Source: Armatimonadota bacterium
GTDB lineage: Bacteria; Armatimonadota; Fimbriimonadia; Fimbriimonadales; GBS-DC
Reading direction: 5' to 3'
Assembly (NCBI GenBank): GCA_013359125.1
Contig: JABWCR010000011.1
Span: 1-64,000, forward strand
DNA length: 64,000 nt
Position numbers and translations under genes: made by a program. The stretch's first letter is position 1. Each line of letters begins with the position of its first letter. The notes beneath the pieces were generated by a model. That model saw nothing but the letters and a program-made list of their open reading frames with translations, searched no databases and had not been told where the DNA came from. This document shows positions 25,503 to 34,400 of the stretch, in pieces.

Positions 25503-25508
25503 TAAAAT
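25503..25508 (+). promoter_or_regulatory. -10 (TAAAAT) of leaderless msrB promoter
   Basis: TAAAAT lies 7 nt before the ATG at 25516 and there is no Shine-Dalgarno, so the transcript should begin at the start codon. The same layout as the sigma-factor gene at 18515. Confidence 0.55.
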
Positions 25509-25515
25509 AATCGCT

Positions 25516-26076
25516 ATGAAAATCGTGTCGGCGTTCATCATCGGGGCGCTCGCTGTCGCATTGATCGCCCAACAGACCGCACAAGACTCCAAACCTCAAC
25601 AACCCAAGGAGGCGCCCAAAGTGAGCAAGCCTAAGGTTTCCAAGACCGATGCCGAATGGCGCAAAAGCCTAACGCCCGAGCAGTACGAGATATTGCGAAA
25701 GAAAGGCACCGAACGCGCGTTCACCGGCAAGTATTGGAACCATAAGGAGGACGGCTCCTACCTGTGCGCAGGATGTCGGACCGAGTTGTTCAAATCGAAC
25801 ACCAAGTACGACTCGGGATGCGGCTGGCCCAGTTTCTACGAGGCTTTGGACAAAGAAAAGGTTATCTACCGCGAAGATCGCAGCTTCGGCATGAAGCGCA
25901 TCGAGGTGCTTTGCGCGACTTGCGATGGGCATTTGGGCCATGTTTTCGACGACGGTCCGAGACCCACAGGCCTTCGATACTGCATCAATTCGGCCGCGCT
26001 GGACTTCAAAAAAGCCGATGCCAAAAAGGCCGAGCCAAAGAAGCCCGAAAACAAGAAGCAACCAGCTAAGAAGTAG
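25516..26076 (+). CDS. msrB: Exported peptide-methionine (R)-S-oxide reductase
   Basis: 186 residues. An N-terminal signal/anchor (1-19) is followed by a Lys/Pro/Gln-rich linker. The MsrB domain (about 45-165) shows CAGCRTELF and [12 protein letters not shown] (two zinc CxxC pairs) and RYCINSAAL with the catalytic Cys. A low-complexity Lys/Ala/Pro tail follows (about 165-186), which could bind the wall or nucleic acid. It repairs oxidised methionine in exported proteins. Charged tails outside the catalytic core are unusual. Confidence 0.93.
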   Translation: MKIVSAFIIGALAVALIAQQTAQDSKPQQPKEAPKVSKPKVSKTDAEWRKSLTPEQYEILRKKGTERAFTGKYWNHKEDGSYLCAGCRTELFKSNTKYDSGCGWPSFYEALDKEKVIYREDRSFGMKRIEVLCATCDGHLGHVFDDGPRPTGLRYCINSAALDFKKADAKKAEPKKPENKKQPAKK

Positions 26077-26078
26077 GC

Positions 26079-27149
26079 CTAATCGAGCAACACGACCTTC
26101 GCATCGACGGCTTTTGCCAACCGCCGGGCCAGCTCCGCCACGCCCGGCGCCTCCGTTTCGCGATGCCCCGCGTCGATCAGGCCTATCTTCAGCTGTTCGG
26201 CTTCTATCGTCTGATGGTGGCGCGCCTCGCCGGTAACCAGCGCGTCAGCCCCGGCCGCCTTGGCCGCACGCAAGTAGTCGCCTCCCGAACCGCCCAAAAC
26301 CGCCACCCTCTTGATGCGAGCCGGAGGCCGGCCATAAGCGCGAACAGCTGGCTGATCCAGGCACAATCCGACATATTCGGCCAATTGCTCAAGATTTACG
26401 GACTTGGGCAGGCTGCCGACGCGCCCCATAGGGAACAGTTTAGGCTGTTCCAGCCGGTAAACGTCATAGGCGACCTCTTCATAGGGGTGCGCGGCAATCA
26501 TCGCGCTCACAATACTGCCTAGCTGCCGTTCGTCCACGATCATCTCGATCCGATGCTCCCTGACTTTCTCGATTTTGCCCGCCTTGCCAATATGAGGGCG
26601 CGCAGCTTTGCCGGGGCGAAACGTTCCAACGCCTTCGCTATAAAAGGCGCATCGTTCGTAGTTGCCGATCAAGCCCGCTCCAGCCTCCGACATCGCGCCG
26701 ATCACCTTGCTAGTCGAACGAGCAGGCACAAAGACGGCGATTTTTAACTGACCCATCCGTCCGCCCTCGCCAAAGGGTTCGACTTTCTGCAATCCGATCG
26801 CCTGGGCCAGGGCATCGTTCACGCCGCCCACAGCATTGTCCCAATTGGTGTGCGCCGCTATCAGGCTGATGCCTAAATGCACGCAATCGCGCACGGCCAG
26901 ATGAACCGGATCAGCGTTGAGCAGCGAGGTTAGCGGCCTATAAATGAGCGGATGATGGACGACCAAAGCCCGACATTCCGCCTCGTGGCACTTTCCAATC
27001 TTCGCCTTATCGGGGTCCATGGCAACGCCTACCGACGAAACGATCTGGTCTGGATCGCCGATCTGAAGCCCGACCGGATCGCCAGGCATCGCGATCGACC
27101 AGGGCGCAATCGCGTCGATAACATCGAGCAACTCGCGAACGCGGATCAT
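26079..27149 (-). CDS. Nif3-like dinuclear metal centre protein (GTP cyclohydrolase 1 type 2 homologue)
   Basis: 356 residues from the ATG at 27149 (MIRVRELLDVIDAIAPW). GDPVGLQIGDP, VHHPLIYRP (metal His pair), AHTNWDNAVGGVNDALA, and the C-terminal HHQTIEAEQLKIGLIDAGHRETE carry the metal ligands of the Nif3/YbgI family. A central inserted domain about 130-240 (PII-like, GHRIEMIVDERQL type) is found in many members. The biochemical role is not settled. It is convergent with msrB with a gap of only 2 bp. Confidence 0.9.
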   Translation of the reverse strand: MIRVRELLDVIDAIAPWSIAMPGDPVGLQIGDPDQIVSSVGVAMDPDKAKIGKCHEAECRALVVHHPLIYRPLTSLLNADPVHLAVRDCVHLGISLIAAHTNWDNAVGGVNDALAQAIGLQKVEPFGEGGRMGQLKIAVFVPARSTSKVIGAMSEAGAGLIGNYERCAFYSEGVGTFRPGKAARPHIGKAGKIEKVREHRIEMIVDERQLGSIVSAMIAAHPYEEVAYDVYRLEQPKLFPMGRVGSLPKSVNLEQLAEYVGLCLDQPAVRAYGRPPARIKRVAVLGGSGGDYLRAAKAAGADALVTGEARHHQTIEAEQLKIGLIDAGHRETEAPGVAELARRLAKAVDAKVVLLD

Positions 27150-27173
27150 GCTCCATAGTTCCTCATCCTTAGG

Positions 27174-27295
27174 TATAATCCTTGCCCAGTCCGAAAGCCG
27201 CCAGGATTGCGGCGCTTTGCGCCGAATAGTGGGTCGAAAGACTCGAGCGGGAAGACCCGGCGAGCAGAGGCTAACAAGGAGGTTGTTCAACAATC
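27174..27295 (+). promoter_or_regulatory. Promoter and structured 5' leader of the beta-barrel gene
   Basis: TATAAT at 27174-27179 is followed by about 110 nt of leader. It can fold into hairpins: CGGCGC-UUU-GCGCCG, GGGUC-GAAA-GACUC (a GNRA tetraloop) and CGGG-AAGA-CCCG, with a competing GCCGC/GCGGC pairing. The AAGGAGG ribosome site and ATG come right after. I cannot match it to a known riboswitch class. It may be a regulatory leader for an envelope protein. Confidence 0.5.
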
Positions 27296-27832
27296 ATGGG
27301 TCGAAAACTTATCTGCCTGACAATGGCGGCGCTGCTCTGCGCGACCGGCGTTGCCCGAGCGCAAGACACCTTTTTTGGCGATCTGCGAGTGCGCGCCGGA
27401 GCCTTTTTCCCGAGCGACAGCACCCTGACCAATCTGAACAAGACCTGGTTTGGGGTGGGCGTCGCCTACGTCATGCCCAGCATTCCCTTGCTCGGTGCCA
27501 TGCAGACCGAACTCGCTGTTGACGTCTTCACGCACAGCGCGGGCGGTTCGCGAGGAACCGTAACCCCGATCACCATCAACATCGTCTACTCCGAGCCGAC
27601 TTCCGTCGTCCCGACGCGCCTCATGGTGGGCGCTGGCGCATACGTGATCGATGCCGTGGGCGCCAGTAAGACCATCTTTGGCGGACGCGTAGGCCTTAAC
27701 TTCGGCTTTGCCGGCGAATGGACGCTCGATGTAAACTACGACTTTACCGAGAAACTCACCCAGGTAACCACAGGCGGCACCGTTCAATTCCGCGGCTCCG
27801 GCCTCTCCGTGATGCTCGGTCGCCGATTCTGA
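27296..27832 (+). CDS. Probable outer-membrane beta-barrel protein
   Basis: 178 residues. Signal peptide about 1-22 (ending ARAQ). The mature part alternates hydrophobic and polar residues in strands with many Gly, and ends GLSVMLGRRF, a C-terminal Phe as in outer-membrane barrel proteins. It resembles small OmpW/OmpX-type barrels (KTIFGGRVGLNFGFAGEWTLD). Function is unknown. AAGGAGG lies 11 nt upstream of the ATG and it is preceded by a structured leader. Confidence 0.7.
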   Translation: MGRKLICLTMAALLCATGVARAQDTFFGDLRVRAGAFFPSDSTLTNLNKTWFGVGVAYVMPSIPLLGAMQTELAVDVFTHSAGGSRGTVTPITINIVYSEPTSVVPTRLMVGAGAYVIDAVGASKTIFGGRVGLNFGFAGEWTLDVNYDFTEKLTQVTTGGTVQFRGSGLSVMLGRRF

Positions 27833-27859
27833 TCGGGAGATGAAGAGGCGCGGACACCC

Positions 27860-28807
27860 ATGATCAACCGCGCTCCGCTAAAGATCTTTGCAGGTACGGC
27901 GCACCACGAGTTCGGTCTCGAGGTGTGCCGAATCTTGCAGACCGAGCTGGGCCACTGCACCATCAAGCGCTTCCAGGACGGCGAGACCTACGTCAAATAC
28001 GAAGAATCGGTCAGAGGCGCAGACTGCTACATCATCCAGCCCACCTCGCCGCCCACCGACACCAACCTGATGCAGCTGCTGATCCTGCTCGATGCATTGC
28101 GTCGAGCCTCCGCCGCCCGCATCACGCCCGTTATCCCCTATTTTGGCTATGCCCGACAAGAGAAGAAAGAGCTGCCGCGAGAGCCGATCACGGCCAAACT
28201 GGTCGCCGATCTGATCCATGCGGCCGGCGCCCAGCGCATCATCACCATGGACCTGCACGCCGACGCGATCCAAGGCTTTTTCAATATGCCGGTCGACCAC
28301 CTCACAGCCGAGAAGCTCTTCGCCGAGCACTTTGCCGAATTGGCCGACCGCGATATTGTCTTCGTCTCGGTGGACGAAGGCCGTGTTAAGAAAGTGCGCA
28401 AAGTTGCGGGACGCCTGAACGCCCCAATCGCAGTCGGATACAAGCACCGGGACGGCCACGACAATTCGGAAGTAACGCACCTGGCAGGAGACGTTCGAGG
28501 CAAAATCCCGATCATCGTCGAGGACATCATCACCACGGGCGGAAGCGTCAACCAATGCGTGGACACTCTCCTGGCCCACGGCGCCTTGCCCGAGGTGCGC
28601 GTGGCGGCCACTCACGCCGTATTGATGCCCCAAGCAAAAGAACGCCTCTCCCGTCCGGAAATTGCCAACATCGTTGTTACCAACACTTTGCCGCTGACGC
28701 CCGATCAAACCATCGACAAAATGAGCGTTCTCTCCGTCGCGCCCCTCTTTGCAGAGGCGATCTACCGAGCGCATCACGATCTCTCCATCTCCTCGCTCTT
28801 CGATTAA
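27860..28807 (+). CDS. prs: Ribose-phosphate pyrophosphokinase
   Basis: 315 residues. IFAGTAHHEFGLEV, RFQDGETYVKYEESVRG, PYFGYARQEKK (flexible loop), ITMDLHADAIQGFF (metal His) and IIVEDIITTGGS (PRPP/ribose-5-phosphate binding) are all present. It makes PRPP from ribose 5-phosphate and ATP for nucleotide, His and Trp synthesis. It lies 27 bp behind the beta-barrel gene and its stop touches the ATG of the VOC gene. Confidence 0.95.
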   Translation: MINRAPLKIFAGTAHHEFGLEVCRILQTELGHCTIKRFQDGETYVKYEESVRGADCYIIQPTSPPTDTNLMQLLILLDALRRASAARITPVIPYFGYARQEKKELPREPITAKLVADLIHAAGAQRIITMDLHADAIQGFFNMPVDHLTAEKLFAEHFAELADRDIVFVSVDEGRVKKVRKVAGRLNAPIAVGYKHRDGHDNSEVTHLAGDVRGKIPIIVEDIITTGGSVNQCVDTLLAHGALPEVRVAATHAVLMPQAKERLSRPEIANIVVTNTLPLTPDQTIDKMSVLSVAPLFAEAIYRAHHDLSISSLFD

Positions 28808-29185
28808 ATGCGGCCGCCCATCGACCAGGCGATCGCCTTCTACCCGACCAATAAACTGCAAGAAACCCGGCAATTCTACGAAGAAACCGTAGGATTGCGC
28901 GTCGTCGTCGATCAAGGCGACTGCGTCATTCTTGAAGTCTGCCCCAACGCTTATATCGGTTTCTGCCGCAACGACAATCCGCCTGGAGAGGACCATCGCA
29001 TCGTGTTCACCCTCGTGTCAAATGAAGTCGACGCCTGGCACGAGCGGCTATCGCAAGCAGGCGCCGAAATCCTCTTCCCGCCTAAAGACAACCCGAAATA
29101 CCGAATCTACAACTTCTTCGCCAAGGACCCGAACGGCTATCTGCTGGAAATCCAGCGGTTTTGGGACGACAACTGGCGCGAGTAG
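28808..29185 (+). CDS. VOC-superfamily (glyoxalase/bleomycin-resistance-like) protein
   Basis: 125 residues. The paired beta-alpha-beta-beta-beta pattern is present, with FYEETVGLRVV near the N-terminus and YNFFAKDPNGYLLEIQRFW at the end, which carries the usual metal-ligand Glu. The metal site on the first half is not clear. VOC proteins include lyases, dioxygenases and antibiotic-binding proteins, so the substrate cannot be named. The ATG follows the prs stop directly. Confidence 0.85.
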   Translation: MRPPIDQAIAFYPTNKLQETRQFYEETVGLRVVVDQGDCVILEVCPNAYIGFCRNDNPPGEDHRIVFTLVSNEVDAWHERLSQAGAEILFPPKDNPKYRIYNFFAKDPNGYLLEIQRFWDDNWRE

Positions 29186-29198
29186 CCTGAACTTGGGT

Positions 29199-29204
29199 TA
29201 TACT
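29199..29204 (+). promoter_or_regulatory. Likely -10 (TATACT) for the lipoprotein gene at 29240
   Basis: GGTTATACT as at 1045, with a leader of about 28 nt holding AAGGAGG. No good -35 is visible. Confidence 0.45.
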
Positions 29205-29239
29205 CTCTCCTAATTCACGCTGTTCGAAAGGAGGAACAG

Positions 29240-30301
29240 ATGCATCGAGCCCTGTTTGCCGTCTCAGTCGCGGTCCTATTGATAGGCTGCGCCGATACCC
29301 AAACCCAAAAACCCAAGTTTAAGAGTTTCGATTCCAGTCGCACCATGGTTAAGCTGAACATTACGATCCCGGTTACGGGCGAGCGCCATTACGTAGTCGA
29401 TTGCTCAAAAGTGAATCCTGGAGACACCGTCCGCACCCAGGGCGGCGAGCCGCCAAGAGCCTGGCTCTACTTTAGCGAGGACGTAACGTTTCAATCCGTA
29501 CGATACAACGGACCGATCATGGACGACGTTCCGATGGAGGGACCCGCCTTCATGCGTTCCTGGGGATTCCAGTACATCTCGGACGACCTCGATGGGGATA
29601 ACCAGGTCAGCAACTCTGTCAACATGACCATGGAGTTTCGAGAGTGGAGCGGCTTCCAATGCGATACGCCGGGCGATTCATGGTTCACCATTGACTTACA
29701 AAACTTGCCCGACAATGCATGGGTGGGCGTCGGCATTGGCTTTGTCGGCGGCGGCGTTCACATCCCCGGTCCGTGCTACGTGTCGATGAACTTTAACGAC
29801 GAGCGCGTAGGGCCCGTGACGACAACCGGGAGAAGCGGCGATTCTAAGAGAACGAGCAACCAGAGCCTCTGGATCGATGATCCCGACTTCGGCTTCTGCC
29901 AATTGACGGACATGATCAGCGGCTCCCTCGCCCTAACGATCGCAGGCTCTCACAACGTGATCTTCCGTGTGAGCAACGACGCCCTTGCCCAGATGCCTTT
30001 CTTAACCGTAGGACTGAACGATGACGGATTCAACGACCGTTACTACGCCGAGCGCCTCTGGCGGTATGAGGACGAGGATGTGCACTATTTCTCGAAGCAT
30101 TTCTGGGGAGACGGCTTCTATAATGTCCGTTCGATACCGATGCTGAAGAAACTCGGTTTCTTCAGTGTAGGCAGTTTCGATCCAGAGAATCCAGAGATTG
30201 TCGACATCGACCTGAGATCCGGCGATGTGAACGGCGACAACGTCGTGGACGATACCGATCTCGCGATCGTTCTGACCAACTTCGGTCTGTCGGGCGACTA
30301 A
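29240..30301 (+). CDS. Lipoprotein with C-terminal dockerin-like tail
   Basis: 353 residues. Lipobox LLIGC near residue 17. The central part is beta-rich and not recognised. The C-terminus (GDVNGDNVVDDTDLAIVLTNFG) carries one EF-hand-like Ca2+ loop, like the tail of the SpoIID protein at 1088. AAGGAGG lies 8 nt upstream of the ATG. It is likely an outer-membrane or surface lipoprotein of unknown function. A strong hairpin follows the stop. Confidence 0.8.
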   Translation: MHRALFAVSVAVLLIGCADTQTQKPKFKSFDSSRTMVKLNITIPVTGERHYVVDCSKVNPGDTVRTQGGEPPRAWLYFSEDVTFQSVRYNGPIMDDVPMEGPAFMRSWGFQYISDDLDGDNQVSNSVNMTMEFREWSGFQCDTPGDSWFTIDLQNLPDNAWVGVGIGFVGGGVHIPGPCYVSMNFNDERVGPVTTTGRSGDSKRTSNQSLWIDDPDFGFCQLTDMISGSLALTIAGSHNVIFRVSNDALAQMPFLTVGLNDDGFNDRYYAERLWRYEDEDVHYFSKHFWGDGFYNVRSIPMLKKLGFFSVGSFDPENPEIVDIDLRSGDVNGDNVVDDTDLAIVLTNFGLSGD

Positions 30302-30311
30302 TCGGCCAAAA

Positions 30312-30338
30312 GGCTGAGGGCCTTTTTGGCCCTCAGCC
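30312..30338 (-). terminator. Terminator hairpin overlapping gap 3' end
   Basis: Perfect 11-bp stem (GGCTGAGGGCC / GGCCCTCAGCC) with a TTTTT loop. On the minus strand it is followed by TTTT, so it ends the gap transcript; the gap stop codon lies in its arm. It may also stop readthrough from the convergent lipoprotein gene, though no T-tract follows on the plus strand. Confidence 0.7.
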
Positions 30339-31337
30339 GGCCATCATCTTCGCCAAATCCGCCACGCGACAGCTGTAGCCCCACTCGTTGTCGTACCAAG
30401 CCAACACCTTGACCATGTTCTCCTGCATCACCATGGTATAGGCCGAATCGACGATGCTGGAGCGCGAATCGCCTCGAAAGTCCGAAGAGACCAACTCCTC
30501 GTCGCAAACGCCCAAGATGCCCTTCAGCCGACCGTTAGCCGCCTCTCGAAAGGCCTGGTTGACCTCGTCCGCCGTAACGCTCCGACCGACCTGAACCACC
30601 AGATCGACCGCGCTGACGGTCAATGTGGGCACCCGCATCGCATAGCCGTGCATCTTGCCCTTCAACTCGGGCATCACTAAACTAACCGCTTTCGCCGCTC
30701 CTGTGGTCGTCGGGATAATGCTCGCAGCCGCCGCCCGCGCTCGCCTCAAATCCTTGTGCGCCTGATCCTGAATGCGCTGATCGTTGGTGTACGCATGAAT
30801 CGTGGTCATAAAGCCTTTTTCAATGCCAAATCGGTCTTGCAAGACTCTGCACACCGGCGCCAAGCAGTTGGTCGTGCACGATGCGTTCGAGACGATACGG
30901 TGCTCGGCGGCCTTATACATGTCCTCGTTCACGCCCAATACGATCGTAACGTCCTCATTCTTGGCTGGTGCGGTGATAATCACGCGCTTCGCGCCCGCGG
31001 TCAAGTGCGCCTTGGCCTTCTCGGCGTCGGTAAACGCGCCCGTGCCTTCGACGACGATCTCCGCGCCCAAATTGCCCCAAGGAATGTTGGCCGGATCCTT
31101 CTCTGCAAAAATCCTGATCTGATCGCCATCGATCTTGATCGTGCCGTCTCCCGCCGATACGTCGCCTTGATAAATGCCATATGTAGTGTCGTACTTGAAC
31201 AGGTGCGCGTTGGTGGCGGCGTCCGTTAGATCGTTCACGCCCACCACATCGAACTGTCCCCGATACTTCTCCAACATGGCGCGAAGCGTCAACCGCCCGA
31301 TCCGCCCAAATCCATTGATTCCTATCTTAACCGCCAT
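30333..31337 (-). CDS. gap: Glyceraldehyde-3-phosphate dehydrogenase
   Basis: 334 residues. NAD fold [15 protein letters not shown] and the active-site [13 protein letters not shown] with the catalytic Cys; later [22 protein letters not shown] and [15 protein letters not shown]. It oxidises glyceraldehyde 3-phosphate in glycolysis. The ATG has GGAGGAC upstream. The stop codon is inside a terminator hairpin. No pgk or tpi is adjacent. Confidence 0.96.
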   Translation of the reverse strand: MAVKIGINGFGRIGRLTLRAMLEKYRGQFDVVGVNDLTDAATNAHLFKYDTTYGIYQGDVSAGDGTIKIDGDQIRIFAEKDPANIPWGNLGAEIVVEGTGAFTDAEKAKAHLTAGAKRVIITAPAKNEDVTIVLGVNEDMYKAAEHRIVSNASCTTNCLAPVCRVLQDRFGIEKGFMTTIHAYTNDQRIQDQAHKDLRRARAAAASIIPTTTGAAKAVSLVMPELKGKMHGYAMRVPTLTVSAVDLVVQVGRSVTADEVNQAFREAANGRLKGILGVCDEELVSSDFRGDSRSSIVDSAYTMVMQENMVKVLAWYDNEWGYSCRVADLAKMMAG

Positions 31338-31392
31338 CGTCTTGTCCTCCGTTTAGCGCTTGTTGGCAATTCTACCTGACCCCTTCCAGCGG

Positions 31393-31398
31393 TATACT
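31393..31398 (+). promoter_or_regulatory. Likely -10 (TATACT) for the S55 protein gene
   Basis: GGTATACT lies 33 nt before the GTG at 31432, with GGAGG at 31421-31425 between. A TTGGCA at 31363-31368 is 24 bp away, too far for a normal -35. Confidence 0.5.
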
Positions 31399-31431
31399 CA
31401 GCCCAGCAAATCTGCCAGCCGGAGGCTTACA

Positions 31432-34400
31432 GTGAGGCTGATCGCTCTACATCTCGCGCTCTTTAGCGCCCTTCTCGTTGCTTATGGCCAGAATCTTCCG
31501 CCCGACGCAATGCCCGTCTCGCAGGTTCGCCCTGGAATGAAGGGCTATGGGCTGACCGTCTTCAAGGGCCACACCGTCGAACGCTTCGATGTAGAGATTA
31601 TCGGCGTCTTGCACAATACGAACGTAGGGCGACCGCTCGTTCTGATCAAAATGAGCGGCGGACCGATCACCGAGCGAGGCGCGAACATCATCCAAGGCAT
31701 GAGCGGCAGCCCGATCTATATCAACGGCAAATGCTTGGGCGCTGTGGCGTATGGCTTAGGATTTCCCAAGGAGCCGCAAGGATTGGTCACGCCGTTAGAG
31801 GACATGCTTGAAGCCCTCGACCCGAGACTTGAAAGCAAGCCGGTCTCCGACATCCGCCTAAAGAGCCCGATTCAGATAGCAGATCAAACTATATCGCGCA
31901 TCGCTATCGCAACGGTGAGGCCAGACGACTTAGCGAACAACGTGGCCTGGTTTCGACCGCTCTTTACACCCCTCTCAGTCTCCGGCCTCTCGCCTCGGCG
32001 TCTGGCCGAGCTTTCAACCTTCTTGGAACCATACGGCTTAAAGCCAATGCTAGGTTTAGGCGGTACAGGCGCCCATGTGCCGACTCCCGTTGCCCCAGGC
32101 TCGGCCGTCGCCGGTTCGCTGGCCACCGGCGATGTCGATCTTTCCGCCATCGGCACCCTCACTTACATTACAGGCAACAAGATGGTCGCTTTTGGCCATC
32201 CTTTTTTAGGTGTCGGCCATATCGAAATGCCCCTCTCGGCCGCCTCGATCGTCGATGTCTACCCGACGATGAGCGCATCGGCAAAAATGGGCAACGTTGC
32301 GCAACGCATTGGAACGATTTTTAACGATCGCGCGTTCGGCGTCGCAGGCGAGTTCGGCAGAAACCCGCGCACGGTCAAGATGACTGTAACCGCCCGCGAC
32401 GCATCGACCGGCCGCTCGGCCCGGCTTGTTTCCGAAATCGCCTATCATCCTCAAATCACCAACTTCTTCTTCAGCATAATCGGCGCCGAAGCGCTCGACC
32501 GCGTTCGATACGGCATGGAGAACACGACCGTCCGAGCCAAGTTCAAACTAACGACCGATACGATCGGCGCCATCGAACGCGAGAACGTCTTCTTCTCCAA
32601 TGGCGGGGCATCCGTCGCCTTTCAAGAAGTCGGACAGCTGCTGTCGCTCTTGTCGACCAATCCCTCTTACGAGGTCCGCCCCGTCAGTCTCGAAATGGAG
32701 ATCGAAGCCCTCAGCGCTCGAAACACTGCCGCCATCGAAAGAATCTCTGTAGAAAAAGCCGTCTATCGCCCGGGCGAAACCATAAAGGCAACCATTGCGC
32801 TCAGACCCTTTGGCGGCGTGTCGCAAACCATAGTCCAGACCCTCGAGCTGCCCAAAAATCTGCCCAATGGCCGATACTCGCTGCTTGCTCGAGGCGGTTC
32901 CGCGCCAGTCATGGGAGGACTGCCGCCGGGCATCATGGGCGGACCGCCTCCACAAAACCTGCCTCAAGCCTTGGCGCGTTTCAAAGAAAGAGAGCGCAAC
33001 GACCAAATGACTCTCGCCTTGATGCTCAACTCCTTCGCCATAAACGTGGACGGGGTGCGATGGACCCATCTTCCGCCCCTCCTGAGCGAGATCGCCAGAA
33101 ATCCAACGACTAGCGCGTTGTCCGTCGAGCGAGAAGAAATCAAAGTCGCCGCAGACACAAACTACGTCATGTCGGGCATGGCCGTCGTCTCCATACAGGT
33201 ACAAAAGGAAGACCTAACCGAACGCCCTCAGCGTCCCGCTATGCAATCGCCCGAAGGAATGCCCGTTCCGCCCCCCGGCGAATTCGGCGCCCAACCGCCT
33301 CCGACGATCATGATGGACGAAGAAGATTTCGCAGCCTGGCCCAACCCCTGGTCGCCTTACTTTCAACCGCCTCCAACGCCTGTTCCTCCCCCCGCTCCTC
33401 CAATGGAGCAGCCCGTGTCGCGCCGCCTCAATCGCTGGTCGCCGACCAACATCGAGACGCTCGGCCGAGGGCGATTCTTTGGTGCGAGCATCAATGCGGA
33501 GGGAGTCATTGCCCCCGGCACGGAAATGACGATGCTCTGGGAACGCCCCGAGCCGAATCTCTACAGCATCGCGGTCGGACGCGACGGCAAACCCTACTTG
33601 GGCGGCCTCGGCACGCTCTATCGATTAGAGCCCGAACGGTCGATCCCCGTCGGCACGGCGCCTGGACAAGCGCTGCTGTGCATGGCTGTAGCGCAAGACG
33701 GAGCCATCTTTGTCGGCACAGGGCCAAAAGGCCAAATCTGGCGGATGGACGGCGCCAATCGCTTCTGGATGGCTCACGAGACCGGCGCCCGATATGTCAA
33801 CGCGCTCTTGTGGGCTAACGGTTCGCTCTATGTCGCCACTGGCTCGCCCGCCCGGCTGTTGCGCATTCGGGAAAACCAGATCGAAGAACTCGCCCGCGGC
33901 GACGAAGGGCACTTCACAAGCCTTGCGACTTGGGGCGAAGACGTCGTCTTCGGCGCATCCGACAGCGGCGCGGTCCGATTGCTTCGGCGGGGATTGGTCT
34001 CGACGCTCTTTCACACGCCCGAGCCGAACGTGGCAGCGCTCACATTCGACTCCAAAGGTTCGCTCTATGCCGGTACGCATCCCAGAGGCATGGTCTATCG
34101 ATACGAGACGAGCGGACGCCTAACGCCGCTTACCCCGCGCCCCGGCCCAGCCGTCCGATCGCTCTGGACCGACGACCAGAGAATCTGGGCGGGCAGTCAG
34201 TCAGGCATCGCCTTTTGCAATGCGACCGGCGAACCACAATGGCAGTTCGTCTCCCAACCGCCCAACATAGAAACCTTCGCCGCGACCCCATACCTGGGCA
34301 AAGCGATCGCCATCACAGGCGCAGGCATCGCCATGGAGAGAAACGCCCGAGAGCCAATATACGAATCGCCCGTGCACGACGCCAAGCAGGCCGCCGATTG

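Noticed and set aside
27187-27280. c-di-GMP-I, glycine, cobalamin or Moco riboswitch in the leader
   Set aside because: The conserved core sequences of these classes are not present by eye; only generic hairpins are seen.
27878-28996. 372-codon minus-strand frame
   Set aside because: Antisense of prs and the VOC gene; no motif.
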